Source of the DNA: Subtercola sp.
Lineage (GTDB): Bacteria; Actinomycetota; Actinomycetes; Actinomycetales; Microbacteriaceae
Length of the DNA stretch: 52,183 nucleotides
Reading direction: 5' to 3'
Assembly: GCA_025463765.1 (NCBI GenBank)
Contig: JAODBC010000068.1
Coordinates: 1 to 52,183 of the forward strand
In this document: positions 8,590 to 16,460 of the stretch, piece after piece
Layout of the letters: every line of letters begins with the position of its first letter
How positions within the stretch are numbered: the stretch's first letter is position 1
Made by a program: the position numbers and the translations under genes
The notes under the pieces: generated by a model
Database searches by the model: none
Told to the model about the DNA's origin: nothing
The model's input: only the letters and a program-made list of their open reading frames with translations

Positions 8590-8723
8590 TCGATGCGCCG
8601 GTGTCCCGCCATCGGCCTGACGATCCTGTGTCACGGCTCCCAAGCAGTCCTGCGCCCAGCGACACGTGGCGCCTGGGACGGCAACCCAGCGACGCTGCCC
8701 GGCTCTGGGACCATCTATCGAAC

Positions 8724-10670
8724 ATGAAGCTGACACGTATCGCCGCGAGCGAGTTCCTGTCGTTCGCCGATGTTGACCTTGTTCTCAACGACGGCTTGAC
8801 TGCGATCACCGGGCCGAACGGATCCGGAAAGACGAGCCTTGCGCGAGCCGTGGACCTAACAGGACGCGCTTTACACGCCCAGTGGACAGGACACTGGGCG
8901 GACTTGAACGCCCTGTACGGCGGCGCCGGACGTTTTGGCGCTCAGCAGTGGCACGTCATGATCGATGTCGAGCTGAATGCCTCAGAGATCGAGCTGTTGG
9001 AGCTGTGGCTTCGAGGATGCCTGCTGTACCTAGTGGGCCAGAACAACGACTCAGAGACGTTACGGCTGCAGGCTCTAATCCTCGAGACCGATGACATCGG
9101 AGCTGCTGAGCTGTTCAGCCGTGGCTCATTCGAAGTTGCGTTCGACGCTCGCGCCCGCAACCCGTGGGCTCTTAGTTGGTTCGGCGCGATCCCTACCGGT
9201 GAGCGTGTTCGATTGAGGATGGATCGCAACTTTGCACTTCAAGTGGGCGTTGCGGAGACGCGTCCGTCATATCTCGAGTCCCTGCGCAACCTGATTCTGC
9301 AGTCGCAAGAAGACGCGGAGATGGCCAGAGGGATCGCGCAGGCGATTCCGGCTGGCCTGAGGATACCGTCGGTCGTAGATATGGCGCGAACTGGAGGTAT
9401 CGAGCTGGCGCTACGACAGCTTGGAATTGACATCGAGCCGATGCCCATCCGTACAATCCTCGACGTCCTCGGCGTCGATACCATGACTGCCCAAAGGCTC
9501 GTCGGTTTCGCCCAGGTCGCCGCACACATCTTCGGTTCCAATTTGTTGGTAACCGACAACGTGCGCCGTCAGCCCCGCAGATTATGGAAGGTCAGCGAAC
9601 TAGACTCGAGGCCCGATCTGGCGACAAGTGAGGGTCTGGCGCTCGCGCTCTTTCAGGACAAGAACGGTGACTTCAGCGCGCGGGCGCAATTCGGAGAAAC
9701 TCAGAAGGTCTTTGCAAGCCTGATGGGGAGCGAGTCGCCACTTGATGTTTCCGTGTCACGCGAAGCGGCGGCAGTGGACGACGGCCAAGGTCTGCTGCTG
9801 ACGCCCACGCTCGTCAGCGCACAAGGTGACTTGCCGCTACATCTGTCGGGAGCCGGCCGATCCGAAGCTGCGCACCTCGCGACACTATTGGCGCGTAGGT
9901 TCTCCGTCTTGGTTCTCGACGAGCCTGCGACGAACCTCAGCTCAACAGCGCAACGTCGGGTCGTGTCTGCCCTCGGCGAGCGCACCAGCTACGGAAGCCA
10001 GACAGTGTTGATCACGCATAGCAGCCCTATGGTCCCGACAGATCTGACTGAGATCGTACGACTGAGCCCGACGGAAAGTGGGACTTCCGTAACTCGTCTC
10101 GGCGACCAAGAAATCCTCCAAAAGAACGCAGATCTGATCCGTAACACACCCGTGCGAGAAGCTCTATTCGCGTCAGGAGTTCTGCTCACGGAGGGTGAGA
10201 CAGAAGCAGCCGCTCTGCGGGTCTGGTTGGCACAGGCTAAACCAACGCTCGAAGACGCTGGTGTGCTTCTCCTGGATGTCGGCGGCGACTCGGCGCTCGT
10301 TTCCTACATGAGGGTGTTAGACGCGCTTGGCGTGCCGTGGGCCGCCCTGGCCGACGGCCCCGCATTTCAGACGAGGCTACAGAACTACGACCCGAAAGCG
10401 CCCCGACATAACTTCTCAGCCGCAAAGGAGTACTGGGCTAGCCGCGGCGTGCACACGGTTGCCCAGCTTTTCGGAACTGGGGAGGACCGAGAGAAGGGCG
10501 AGTTTGAAGCATTCCTCGGCAAGGTCGATGCTGATTCGTGGCAGCGGGCAAAGGCGGCCGGTCATGGCAGCAAGCCAAGGACCGGCGAGCACTTCGCGCA
10601 GCACGTGGCGGTGCCCATGGAGATCGTCGATATTTGGGAAAAGGTGCTCGCTCGTTTTCGGGTGGGTTAG
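8724..10670 (+). CDS. OLD-family ATPase with C-terminal TOPRIM domain
   Basis: 648 residues from ATG MKLTRIAASEFLSF. Walker A ITGPNGSGKTSLARA is at about 28-42, the signature-like LSGAGRSEAAHL at about 372, Walker B VLVLDEPATNL at about 396, and the H-loop VLITHSSPM follows. A TOPRIM-like domain then begins: LLTEGETEAAALRV holds the catalytic Glu, VLLLDVGGDSALVSYMRVL the second strand, and WAALADGPAF sits where OLD nucleases have a DxD. Here only one Asp is present (DGP). OLD proteins such as GajA and P2 OLD are phage-defence or phage-exclusion nucleases. No UvrD-like helicase neighbour is seen, so this is not a standard Gabija pair. In-frame sequence before the chosen start lies over the divergent spacer and has no domain signal. 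Confidence 0.85.
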   Translation: MKLTRIAASEFLSFADVDLVLNDGLTAITGPNGSGKTSLARAVDLTGRALHAQWTGHWADLNALYGGAGRFGAQQWHVMIDVELNASEIELLELWLRGCLLYLVGQNNDSETLRLQALILETDDIGAAELFSRGSFEVAFDARARNPWALSWFGAIPTGERVRLRMDRNFALQVGVAETRPSYLESLRNLILQSQEDAEMARGIAQAIPAGLRIPSVVDMARTGGIELALRQLGIDIEPMPIRTILDVLGVDTMTAQRLVGFAQVAAHIFGSNLLVTDNVRRQPRRLWKVSELDSRPDLATSEGLALALFQDKNGDFSARAQFGETQKVFASLMGSESPLDVSVSREAAAVDDGQGLLLTPTLVSAQGDLPLHLSGAGRSEAAHLATLLARRFSVLVLDEPATNLSSTAQRRVVSALGERTSYGSQTVLITHSSPMVPTDLTEIVRLSPTESGTSVTRLGDQEILQKNADLIRNTPVREALFASGVLLTEGETEAAALRVWLAQAKPTLEDAGVLLLDVGGDSALVSYMRVLDALGVPWAALADGPAFQTRLQNYDPKAPRHNFSAAKEYWASRGVHTVAQLFGTGEDREKGEFEAFLGKVDADSWQRAKAAGHGSKPRTGEHFAQHVAVPMEIVDIWEKVLARFRVG

Positions 10671-10765
10671 CGACCGCAATCGACTTAAGAGTCATCCTGC
10701 GGCACCGGGGGTTGACGGGTGTCCTCGGCTCGACACCAGGCATCTGCTTGACCCCCCTGAGACCG

Positions 10766-10779
10766 TTCGACGTGTCGAA
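10766..10779. promoter_or_regulatory. Palindrome TTCGAC-GT-GTCGAA upstream of the AlbA-like gene
   Basis: Two perfect 6-bp arms separated by two bases lie about 20 bases before the likely ATG of the AlbA-like gene. The position fits an operator, but no regulator can be assigned. Confidence 0.3.
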
Positions 10780-10797
10780 GTGTCGGACACAGCAACC

Positions 10798-12221
10798 ATG
10801 GTGGTCACGACGACAGCCAGCGCCCGGCGTAGGGGTGGAGTGGGGGAGCAGTTGGAGATCGACCTGGTTCGCGCGCCGCGGGGCGAGCTAGCCAGCTAGC
10901 CGCTCGTGCACTGATCGCGGCACTGTCTCAGACGGACGACAGGGCTGAGCGCCACTATCTAGAACTTAAGAGCTCCATCGATGTGAGGAGCAAGGAAGGC
11001 CTAGCGAAGATCGCCAAGTTCATCCTCGGCGCCGCCAACCGCATGCCGGATGTCGCCGCGCGCTACTTCGAGGGCCATGCCGTCATGGTGCTGGGCGTAG
11101 GCGCCGGCTCGACGTCAGGGATCGAATCGGTCGAGGCCCTTGACATCGAGCGTGGTATTCGCCCGTACTTGTCCGTGAACGGCCCACGGTGGGATCTGCA
11201 GCGGGTCCCGGTGGATGCCGGCCGCGAAGTGCTGCTTATCCTCGTCGACCCACCAAAGATGGGGCAGCCGCCCTTTCCGTGCTTCAAAGACGGCCCGGGT
11301 CTGCACAACGGGCAGATCATCATCCGAGCCGACGGAGAGACACGGCAGGCGACGGGTGAGGAGGTTCTCCAGCTCCAGCATCGAGGCAGGCAGGACCGCC
11401 CTGACGTGGACCTTGCAGTCGTCGTCGAAGGCAGAGCCGTGTTGTACAGCTGTAATCAGGGTGTGCTCGAGGAGCACATCGACCGAGAGAGCGCTCGCCT
11501 CCTCGCGGCGCTGAGGACCGCCTCGCTCAAGAATCCTTTCGGCATGTCGTCGGTCGCGCTGATGGCATCCATGGGCCAGCGAGAAGAGAAGCGGAGTGAG
11601 GACGAGTACCGGCACGAGATCGAGTCATGGACGACCGCATGCGCGACGAGCTGGCCGACAGCCGTGGACGCTGTGGCAGCCATGCTTACTGCGCCGACGA
11701 CGATGACGATCGCGAACCGGGAGCAGTCCTTCCTGGAGGACGTGGAGGTAGAGATCCACCTCGAGGGGCCCGTCAGGGGTCTACGCCCGGTCAGCCGCAA
11801 GCGCTTTGCTCAGTACGACCTGCTGCCTAGCCCGCCGAGAATCTGGGGGCCCTGGGTCGACAGGTCGATGTTCAGCGTGCCCAACTTCGGGAGCAGCAGC
11901 TACCAGTACGCGCCCACTGTGCCGACTCTTCCGACTGTCAATTTTCGGAACGGCGGCTCGGTCAATATCCAAGTGCATGTCGGTGACCTGAGACCGCGGC
12001 AGGTATTCCGGACTCACAAGGACGATTTAGCCCTCGTGGTGGACGAGGACGGCCTCACGGAGTTGAGCGGTACCTGGAAAATCACGGCTAGGGGCCACCA
12101 CGCCGTCTACGAGGGTCGACTGGCAGTCCCAATCGAGCCCCGTGACATGACCCCGGTCATGGAGCGCCTCCTCCGCCGTCTGCGCAAGGAGGATGTGGAC
12201 GGTGGTGGAAAGGGCCGATGA
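10798..12221 (+). pseudogene. AlbA-like (Schlafen/AlbA_2) domain gene broken by an 8-bp duplication
   Basis: From ATG 10798 the frame reads MVVTTTASARRRGGVGEQLE... to GELAS and a stop at 10897-10899. The downstream frame reads RALIAALSQTDDRAERHYLELKSS, the start of an AlbA_2-type domain (HYLELKS, then AKIAKFILGAANR and AVMVLGVGAG), and continues to 12221. The frames are joined exactly if one copy of the tandem octamer AGCTAGCC is removed, giving an intact 471-residue protein reading GELAARALIAALS. As it stands, translation could only restart at GTG 10983, giving 412 residues that lack the ELK motif of the domain. The C-terminal half is unrecognised and beta-rich. AlbA_2 domains bind nucleic acid and occur in defence proteins; that role here is inferred. 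Confidence 0.7.
10886..10901. repeat. Perfect 8-bp tandem duplication (AGCTAGCC x2)
   Basis: The octamer occurs twice back to back and shifts the reading frame of the AlbA-like gene. Removing one unit restores an open frame that reads sensibly into the domain. The event looks like replication slippage or a repaired staggered break. Confidence 0.9.
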
Positions 12222-12241
12222 TTTCGGCTGGCCCGACATCG

Positions 12242-12430
12242 TCATCTTGTGCGACGAGCGATGGTGGGCTCCGCGGGAGCATGTGCGGGGCTGGCCTCCG
12301 TCTTCTTGACTACCCTTTGGACCACCATGGGGTGCCGTTCGGGGAAGTTCCAGTGCGTCCGCCGCCGTTCCGTAGGTCGGCCAACCCCCACAGCGGAACT
12401 CAGGCAGACACACGAGAACAGCCGCCCCAT
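12242..12430 (-). pseudogene. Degraded second copy of the small GRPTER ORF
   Basis: The minus strand encodes GVGRPTERRRTHWN... and MVVQRVVKK, matching GRPTERWRTT and VVKMVVKK of the short frame at 5.64-5.83 kb. The DNA shares CTTCTTGAC, a related ACC/TTT/GACCAC run and TCCGTAGG on the plus strand. After VVKK the two diverge completely, so this copy appears truncated. Function is unknown. Confidence 0.3.
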
Positions 12431-12910
12431 GCCTGAGGGGCATCGGTCACGTCAGACTCTCCCTACGGCACGCATTGAGGGCACGAGTGGCCGCACCGCC
12501 GGTTCACCCGCGGCGTGGTGCGCTTCGGCCCCGAGGACGTAGTGGCGATCCTCGACCTGACCGAGGTCCTGTCGAGGCGGCGCCCGCGGAGCGCCCTAGG
12601 TTGGCCCTGCGCGCTGAAAGACGGCGGTTTTCTCGCATGAACGGATCTGCCCCGGGGCCAGCGCCCTCAGCGGCGATCGGGGGATGCCAGGTGGAGCCGC
12701 GCAAGACATGCGCGTGTGACGCCGCGGCGATCCACCAGTCGACCTTCGAGATCGGCGGATCAAGTCCGACGACGGCCAACTTCTGCCAAGCCGAGTGGGA
12801 CCGTTTCGTCACAGTGTTTCAGTTGTGACTCTGGCCACTGGGCCCTCACATGCCCCATGCTCAACGGCGCCGGGACGGCGGATTCCGGTCGGCCACGGAA
12901 GGCGCTTTCC
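12431..12910. other. Intergenic stretch with no supported gene
   Basis: Open frames on either strand here are short, overlapping and without recognisable motifs. The stretch just before 12911 presumably carries the promoter of the small secreted protein, but I see no clear -35/-10 pair. Confidence 0.35.
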
Positions 12911-13159
12911 ATGACCAACCCTCGCAGGACCCTCGCCAAGATCGGCGCTGTCGTCGGAATCAGCGTCGCAGCCCTCGGAGTCGCTGCACCGGCCAGCGCC
13001 TCCATCGCGCCCAACCGCTTCGTCAACGTGTACAGCTGCACCTACTGGGGGACGGGCTGCCGCTACTGGTACACCTACCAGGAGAACGGGAGCTACAACC
13101 CTGCGGTCAGCCAGTACGACCAGTACCGGCGGGTGAACGTCTACAACCGCGCCTGGTAG
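12911..13159 (+). CDS. Small secreted Tyr/Trp-rich protein (82 aa)
   Basis: Starts at ATG MTNPRRTLAKIG with a classic Sec signal peptide: basic n-region, hydrophobic VVGISVAALGVA and a predicted cleavage after APASA. The mature part of about 51 residues is rich in Tyr, Trp and Asn, has two Cys six apart (CTYWGTGC) and ends in VNVYNRAW. I do not recognise the family. It could be a secreted antimicrobial, an inhibitor or a surface factor carried by the element. It is the last cargo gene before the attachment site and is followed directly by a strong hairpin, so it is a monocistronic unit. Confidence 0.75.
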   Translation: MTNPRRTLAKIGAVVGISVAALGVAAPASASIAPNRFVNVYSCTYWGTGCRYWYTYQENGSYNPAVSQYDQYRRVNVYNRAW

Positions 13160-13179
13160 CCCATCGAGAATACGGTTCT

Positions 13180-13217
13180 GAGGGGTCCGGTCTCCACAAA
13201 CGGAGGCCGGACCCCTC
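13180..13217 (+). terminator. Strong hairpin after the small secreted protein gene
   Basis: GAGGGGTCCGGTCTCC pairs with GGAGGCCGGACCCCTC with one mismatch across a short ACAAAC loop, 21 bases after the stop codon. There is no T-run, which is common for actinobacterial terminators. Confidence 0.75.
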
Positions 13218-13422
13218 AACGTTCGGCGTCGTCAGGGCGGACCTGCCACAGGGACACCTCGAGTCGGGGCTCTCACGGCGCGATTCACCGCGCGAGGCTC
13301 CGCGCCTGGTTGCAGTTGTGCTTGCAGTTGGCGGCGTTCGCGCTCGTACCCCCATGTCCGCCGTCGTGCGTATCCACACGTCAAACGGCTTATGGAACGC
13401 TAGCGAACCGGCACGAACGCGA

Positions 13423-14703
13423 TCATGACGGCCTGGCAGTGTGGGGGTCAGGGGTTCGAGTCCCCTCAGCTCCACCCCTCTGAGCAGGGCTTTCTTCTGC
13501 TTGCCCTTCGACCACTTCATGCGTGGTTGCAGTTGTGGTTGCAGTTAGCCCACCCTTACTCGCGCCGCCGAGAAGCAGCGTGCCCATCCGGTCGGCCGCC
13601 TCGCGGGCCAGCGCCGGCATGACGTGGCTGTAGATGTCCGTGGTCGTGCGCATCTGGCTGTGGCCGAGCAGCTCCATGACGACCCGCGGATGAACGTTCT
13701 CGCTCAGCAGCAGGGTGGCGGCGGTGTGCCGACCGTCGTGGAGTCGGACGTGCCGGACGCCGGCTGCTTTCAGCAGGGCCGTCCAGTCGTCGTAGTCGGT
13801 CTTCTTGTCCATCGGGCGGCCGTTCGGCTGGGCAAAGACCAGGTCCTCGTCGTGCCACTCGGAGCCTGCCAGCATCCGCTCTCCGGTCTGCGCGGCCTTG
13901 TGCTCGTGCAGTGCGGCGACGAGCGGCAGGGGCAGCCAGAGCGTGCGCAAGGAGCGGCGGCTCTTCGGCTCCTCGTAGATCAGCCCGCCGCGGACGCGGT
14001 GGATGCTGCGCCGCACGGTGAGGGTGTTGGCGAGCAGGTCGATGTCCTTCCACTGCAGCGCGAGCGCCTCGGACTGGCGTAGTCCGAGGGCGAGGGCGAC
14101 GGTCCAGCGGGCGGAGTTGCGGACGCCGCCCGCAGCGTCGATGACGGCGCGGGCCTCGTCGAGGGTCAGGGGGGTGGCGATGTCACTCGCCTCCTGGCGG
14201 GGCGGGTCGACAAGGGTGGCGACGTTGCGCGCGATGTGACCCCGCTGCATCGCGACGGTCAGGGCGCGGGACAGGATCCGGTGATCGCGCAGCACGGTGG
14301 CGGGGGAGTAGCCGGCGTCGAGCAGTTGCGTGTAGAGCTGGTCGAGGTGCTCGGGGCGTAGCCGGTCGAGCCGGTGCCGGCCGATCACTGGGATGAGGTG
14401 CTTGCGCACGCTGGACTCGTAGCTCTCGACGGTCCGCTGGCGAACCCGGCGCGGGGCGATGGTGGCCAGCCAGTGCTCGAGCCAGGCGCCGACCGTCGGC
14501 GTCGAGGTCTCGGTGACGGTTCCGGAGTCGCGTTTGCGTTCGAGCTCGCGGACCTTGTCGACGACGACGCCGCGGCTCTGGCCGGTGACGTGCCGGCGGT
14601 CGAGCCTGCCGTTGAGCTTGTAGCCGACCGAGACGTAGCCGTGCCAGCGTCCGTCGGCACCCTTGTAGATCGTCGACTCCCCGTTCGACGCGCGTCCCGC
14701 CAT
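13423..14703 (-). CDS. Tyrosine recombinase/integrase (second copy)
   Basis: 426 residues from ATG MAGRASNGESTIYKG, preceded by AAGGGG at good spacing; a longer form starting at 14760 is open but less likely. The order is an arm-binding domain (STIYKGADGRWHGYVSVG), a SAM-like core-binding domain, and a catalytic domain with Arg (LGLRQSEAL), HxxR (HDGRHTAAT), second His (LLGHSQ) and Tyr (TDIYSHV), so all key residues are present. The last residues, EGTRTPDPHT..., are translated from the tRNA 3' fragment, so the gene runs into the attachment site. It catalyses element integration and excision. It is paralogous to the partial integrase at the left edge. Confidence 0.95.
   Translation of the reverse strand: MAGRASNGESTIYKGADGRWHGYVSVGYKLNGRLDRRHVTGQSRGVVVDKVRELERKRDSGTVTETSTPTVGAWLEHWLATIAPRRVRQRTVESYESSVRKHLIPVIGRHRLDRLRPEHLDQLYTQLLDAGYSPATVLRDHRILSRALTVAMQRGHIARNVATLVDPPRQEASDIATPLTLDEARAVIDAAGGVRNSARWTVALALGLRQSEALALQWKDIDLLANTLTVRRSIHRVRGGLIYEEPKSRRSLRTLWLPLPLVAALHEHKAAQTGERMLAGSEWHDEDLVFAQPNGRPMDKKTDYDDWTALLKAAGVRHVRLHDGRHTAATLLLSENVHPRVVMELLGHSQMRTTTDIYSHVMPALAREAADRMGTLLLGGASKGGLTATTTATTHEVVEGQAEESPAQRGGAEGTRTPDPHTARPS
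13441..13476 (+). other. att site: 3' fragment of a tRNA gene, probably tRNA-Ala
   Basis: The sequence contains a complete T arm (AGGGG TTCGAGT CCCCT) followed by the 3' acceptor strand CAGCTCC, discriminator A and CC. No D or anticodon arm precedes it. The acceptor strand would pair with GGGGCTG with a G3-U70 wobble, the identity element of tRNA-Ala, so tRNA-Ala is the best guess. It lies inside the 3' end of the second integrase gene, the usual layout for elements that integrate at tRNA 3' ends. Confidence 0.8.
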
Positions 14704-14779
14704 CGACTGCCCCTTGGTGCTCGTGGCCCGGAGGCTCAGTCTCTCGGAGCGTTCTGACACGGACAGGTCGGCTGTGGAC

Positions 14780-15085
14780 TCATGCGACGTCCGGCGAGGT
14801 CGGGCCGAGCTCGAACAGGCCGCCCTGATCCGTCGAGAACCCCCGCCGTGCAGGCGAACGACGAGGAACGGACGGCGGCGGAGCGTCGAGCCGGCCGACG
14901 AACCGCTCGAGCTCTGCGCGAGAGAGGCGGGTGCTGCGGCCGATGTGGACCGGCCGCAGGTCGCCGGCCTTCATGAGCGCGTAGACGGTGGTGCGACCGA
15001 CACGGAGAACCGTGGCGGCCTCCTCCGGAGTAAGCAGCAGCGAGTCGTTGGCCACCACTCCGTGAAGCCGCTCGACGTCGCCCAT
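14780..15085 (-). CDS. Excisionase-like HTH_17 DNA-binding protein (second copy)
   Basis: 101 residues from ATG MGDVERLHG with GAGGAG close upstream; an earlier in-frame start adds 12 residues. LTPEEAATVLRVGRTTVYAL and HIGRSTRLSRAELERFV form the same HTH and wing as in the first copy, and both proteins end with a related LFEL...P tail. It is 76 bp upstream of the second integrase, matching the spacing of the first module. Its likely role is excision and/or control of integrase expression. Confidence 0.9.
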   Translation of the reverse strand: MGDVERLHGVVANDSLLLTPEEAATVLRVGRTTVYALMKAGDLRPVHIGRSTRLSRAELERFVGRLDAPPPSVPRRSPARRGFSTDQGGLFELGPTSPDVA

Positions 15086-15146
15086 CTCGCTCTCCTCGTT
15101 ATGCGTTCCTGCCCGTTCCACAACGGCCGTCCCGTAGCCTTCGCAT

Positions 15147-15191
15147 GAGAAGGCGCCAATCTGGGCCGATTGGTGACAGCAGCGGCGAGAC
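15147..15191. promoter_or_regulatory. Conserved palindromic spacer, second module
   Basis: CGCCAATC and GATTGGTG (15154-15175) form an inverted repeat with one mismatch, inside a block nearly identical to 1305-1349. It precedes the excisionase-like gene. Probable operator or recombination-protein binding site. Confidence 0.5.
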
Positions 15192-15233
15192 TTCTTCGAG
15201 CGGCTCCGAGATGCGGACCACCGTCACCCCAGC

Positions 15234-15797
15234 TCAGGACGTGTCACCCCCGGCGGGAGGGACGTCACCCCTGCCGATGGTGGTGAGACGGCTGCGGCGG
15301 GTGAAGGCCTCGAGGACGCCGTTGAGCGCGACGGAGAGGGAGAGCAGATCGCGGCCGTAGATCCGGCCGTCCTCGAGTTGGCGTGCGAGGTCGCCGAGCA
15401 ACCGCGGCCAGTCCTGCCGCCTGGGAGCCGCCGGGATCGGTACCTCCACTCGTCGCTCCACGATCTGGACGGCGGACCGGCCCGAAGCGGCCGCCCGGGA
15501 CTGCTCCCAGGCCCGCTGTCGGCATGCGGGCGAACACCACTTCGGGAGTCGACCCGTCGCCTTGACGGTGATCGGCCCGCCGCACCACCCGCACGTCGAC
15601 GCGGCCAGCCTCCGGGCCTGGGCGGGGAAGTCGACCGGCGACGCCGAACCTGCACCCGTGTCACCCGACGAGGAAGCGCTCGGCCGCGGCGGAGACTCGT
15701 GCCTTGGTGCGACGCCCCGCCTCGGGGACCGACGAGATGCGCTGCGTCGTCTGCTCATGCCAGGGATGGTCCGGGTGAACGTCCCCTTCGATGTCAC
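15234..15797 (-). CDS. Cys4 zinc-finger protein of the integration module (second copy)
   Basis: 187 residues from a GTG start, or 174 from ATG at 15758. It carries CGWCGGPITVKATGRLPKWC plus SPAC, the same zinc-finger spacing as the first copy, then the shared segment SAVQIVERRVEVP and the helical QDWPRLLGDLARQLEDGRIYG. The tail differs from the first copy (ends PPAGGDTS). The N-terminus is basic and of low complexity. It has the same operon position as the first copy. Function is unknown; a DNA-binding role is likely from the zinc finger and basic tail. Confidence 0.75.
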   Translation of the reverse strand: MTSKGTFTRTIPGMSRRRSASRRSPRRGVAPRHESPPRPSASSSGDTGAGSASPVDFPAQARRLAASTCGWCGGPITVKATGRLPKWCSPACRQRAWEQSRAAASGRSAVQIVERRVEVPIPAAPRRQDWPRLLGDLARQLEDGRIYGRDLLSLSVALNGVLEAFTRRSRLTTIGRGDVPPAGGDTS

Positions 15798-15944
15798 CCC
15801 GATGCGTCACGACGGAACGATGGTTCTGGATGCAACAGGTGTGTCGGCTCATGATCTTGTGACTTCCGTGCCCTTTGATCCGCGGTTAGCGCACGAACGA
15901 CGAGCGAGGGGTGACGCCGGGCAGTCCCGAACGCCCGATCGCGA

Positions 15945-16396
15945 CGATCGCCGCTTCTTGCCGCGTCGTCGAGCTATGCGCCGGTAGCGCTCGCCGAGGA
16001 AGGTGTCGGTGCGGGCGGCGCTGACCGCGGCCTCGCTAAGCACATCGAGCGATGTAGGGGTTGCCGTGCCCGGTGCCGGCGCGGCCCTTCTTGCGGCCGG
16101 CAGACTCACCGACCCCCGGCGCGAATCGCGCCCAGGAGGCCAGGTGCGCCGGAGTCGGGAAGCGGGTCATGTCCAGGCCGATCTCGGCGAGGATCAGCTG
16201 TGCGGTGAGAGGACCGATCCCGGGGACTGCGTCGAGCTTGGCCACCGCTGGCCCGAGGTCGCCCAGCTGGGAGTCGATGCGGGCCTGCACCGTGGCGATG
16301 TCGCCGGTGATGGCGTCGATGCGATGCAGCATCTGGGCCAGCAGGAACGCGTAATGGTCGGTGAACCGGCCGGTCAACGCCTCGGTCGGGCGTGTC
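15945..16396 (-). pseudogene. IS110-family transposase, C-terminal remnant with frameshift
   Basis: The minus strand encodes the IS110 C-terminal domain (Transposase_20): LDAVPGIGPLTAQLILAEIG, FPTPAHLASWARFAPG, then SAGRKKGRAGTGHGNPYIAR. At 16044 an extra base breaks the frame (CGA-T-GTG); the next frame continues LSEAAVSAARTDTFLGERYR and RIARRRGKKR, exactly what the family has there. The catalytic DEDD N-terminal half and the true C-terminus are missing. It is a dead fragment abutting an IS256-type remnant of opposite strand. Confidence 0.85.
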
Positions 16397-16460
16397 AGAT
16401 GGTCTGTGTGAGAGCTCGTGGTGCGAGCCTGGGGCGGGAGCCTCGCGAGGGAGCACGCTG

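Noticed and set aside
8217..8723. Longer start for the OLD-type gene
   Set aside because: The extra 169 residues overlap the divergent ATPase start and repeat region and have no domain features; MKLTRIAASEF is the natural start of the ATPase fold.
6166..10670. Gabija or PARIS system
   Set aside because: No UvrD-like helicase (GajB) is present, and the ATPase has the architecture of RloC/AAA_13 rather than AriA.
12431..12910. Short open frames upstream of the small secreted protein
   Set aside because: Overlapping on both strands, low complexity, no start signals or homology.
12911..13159. Lactococcin-972-type bacteriocin
   Set aside because: The aromatic C-terminus is superficially similar, but the characteristic motifs and the usual transporter genes are absent.
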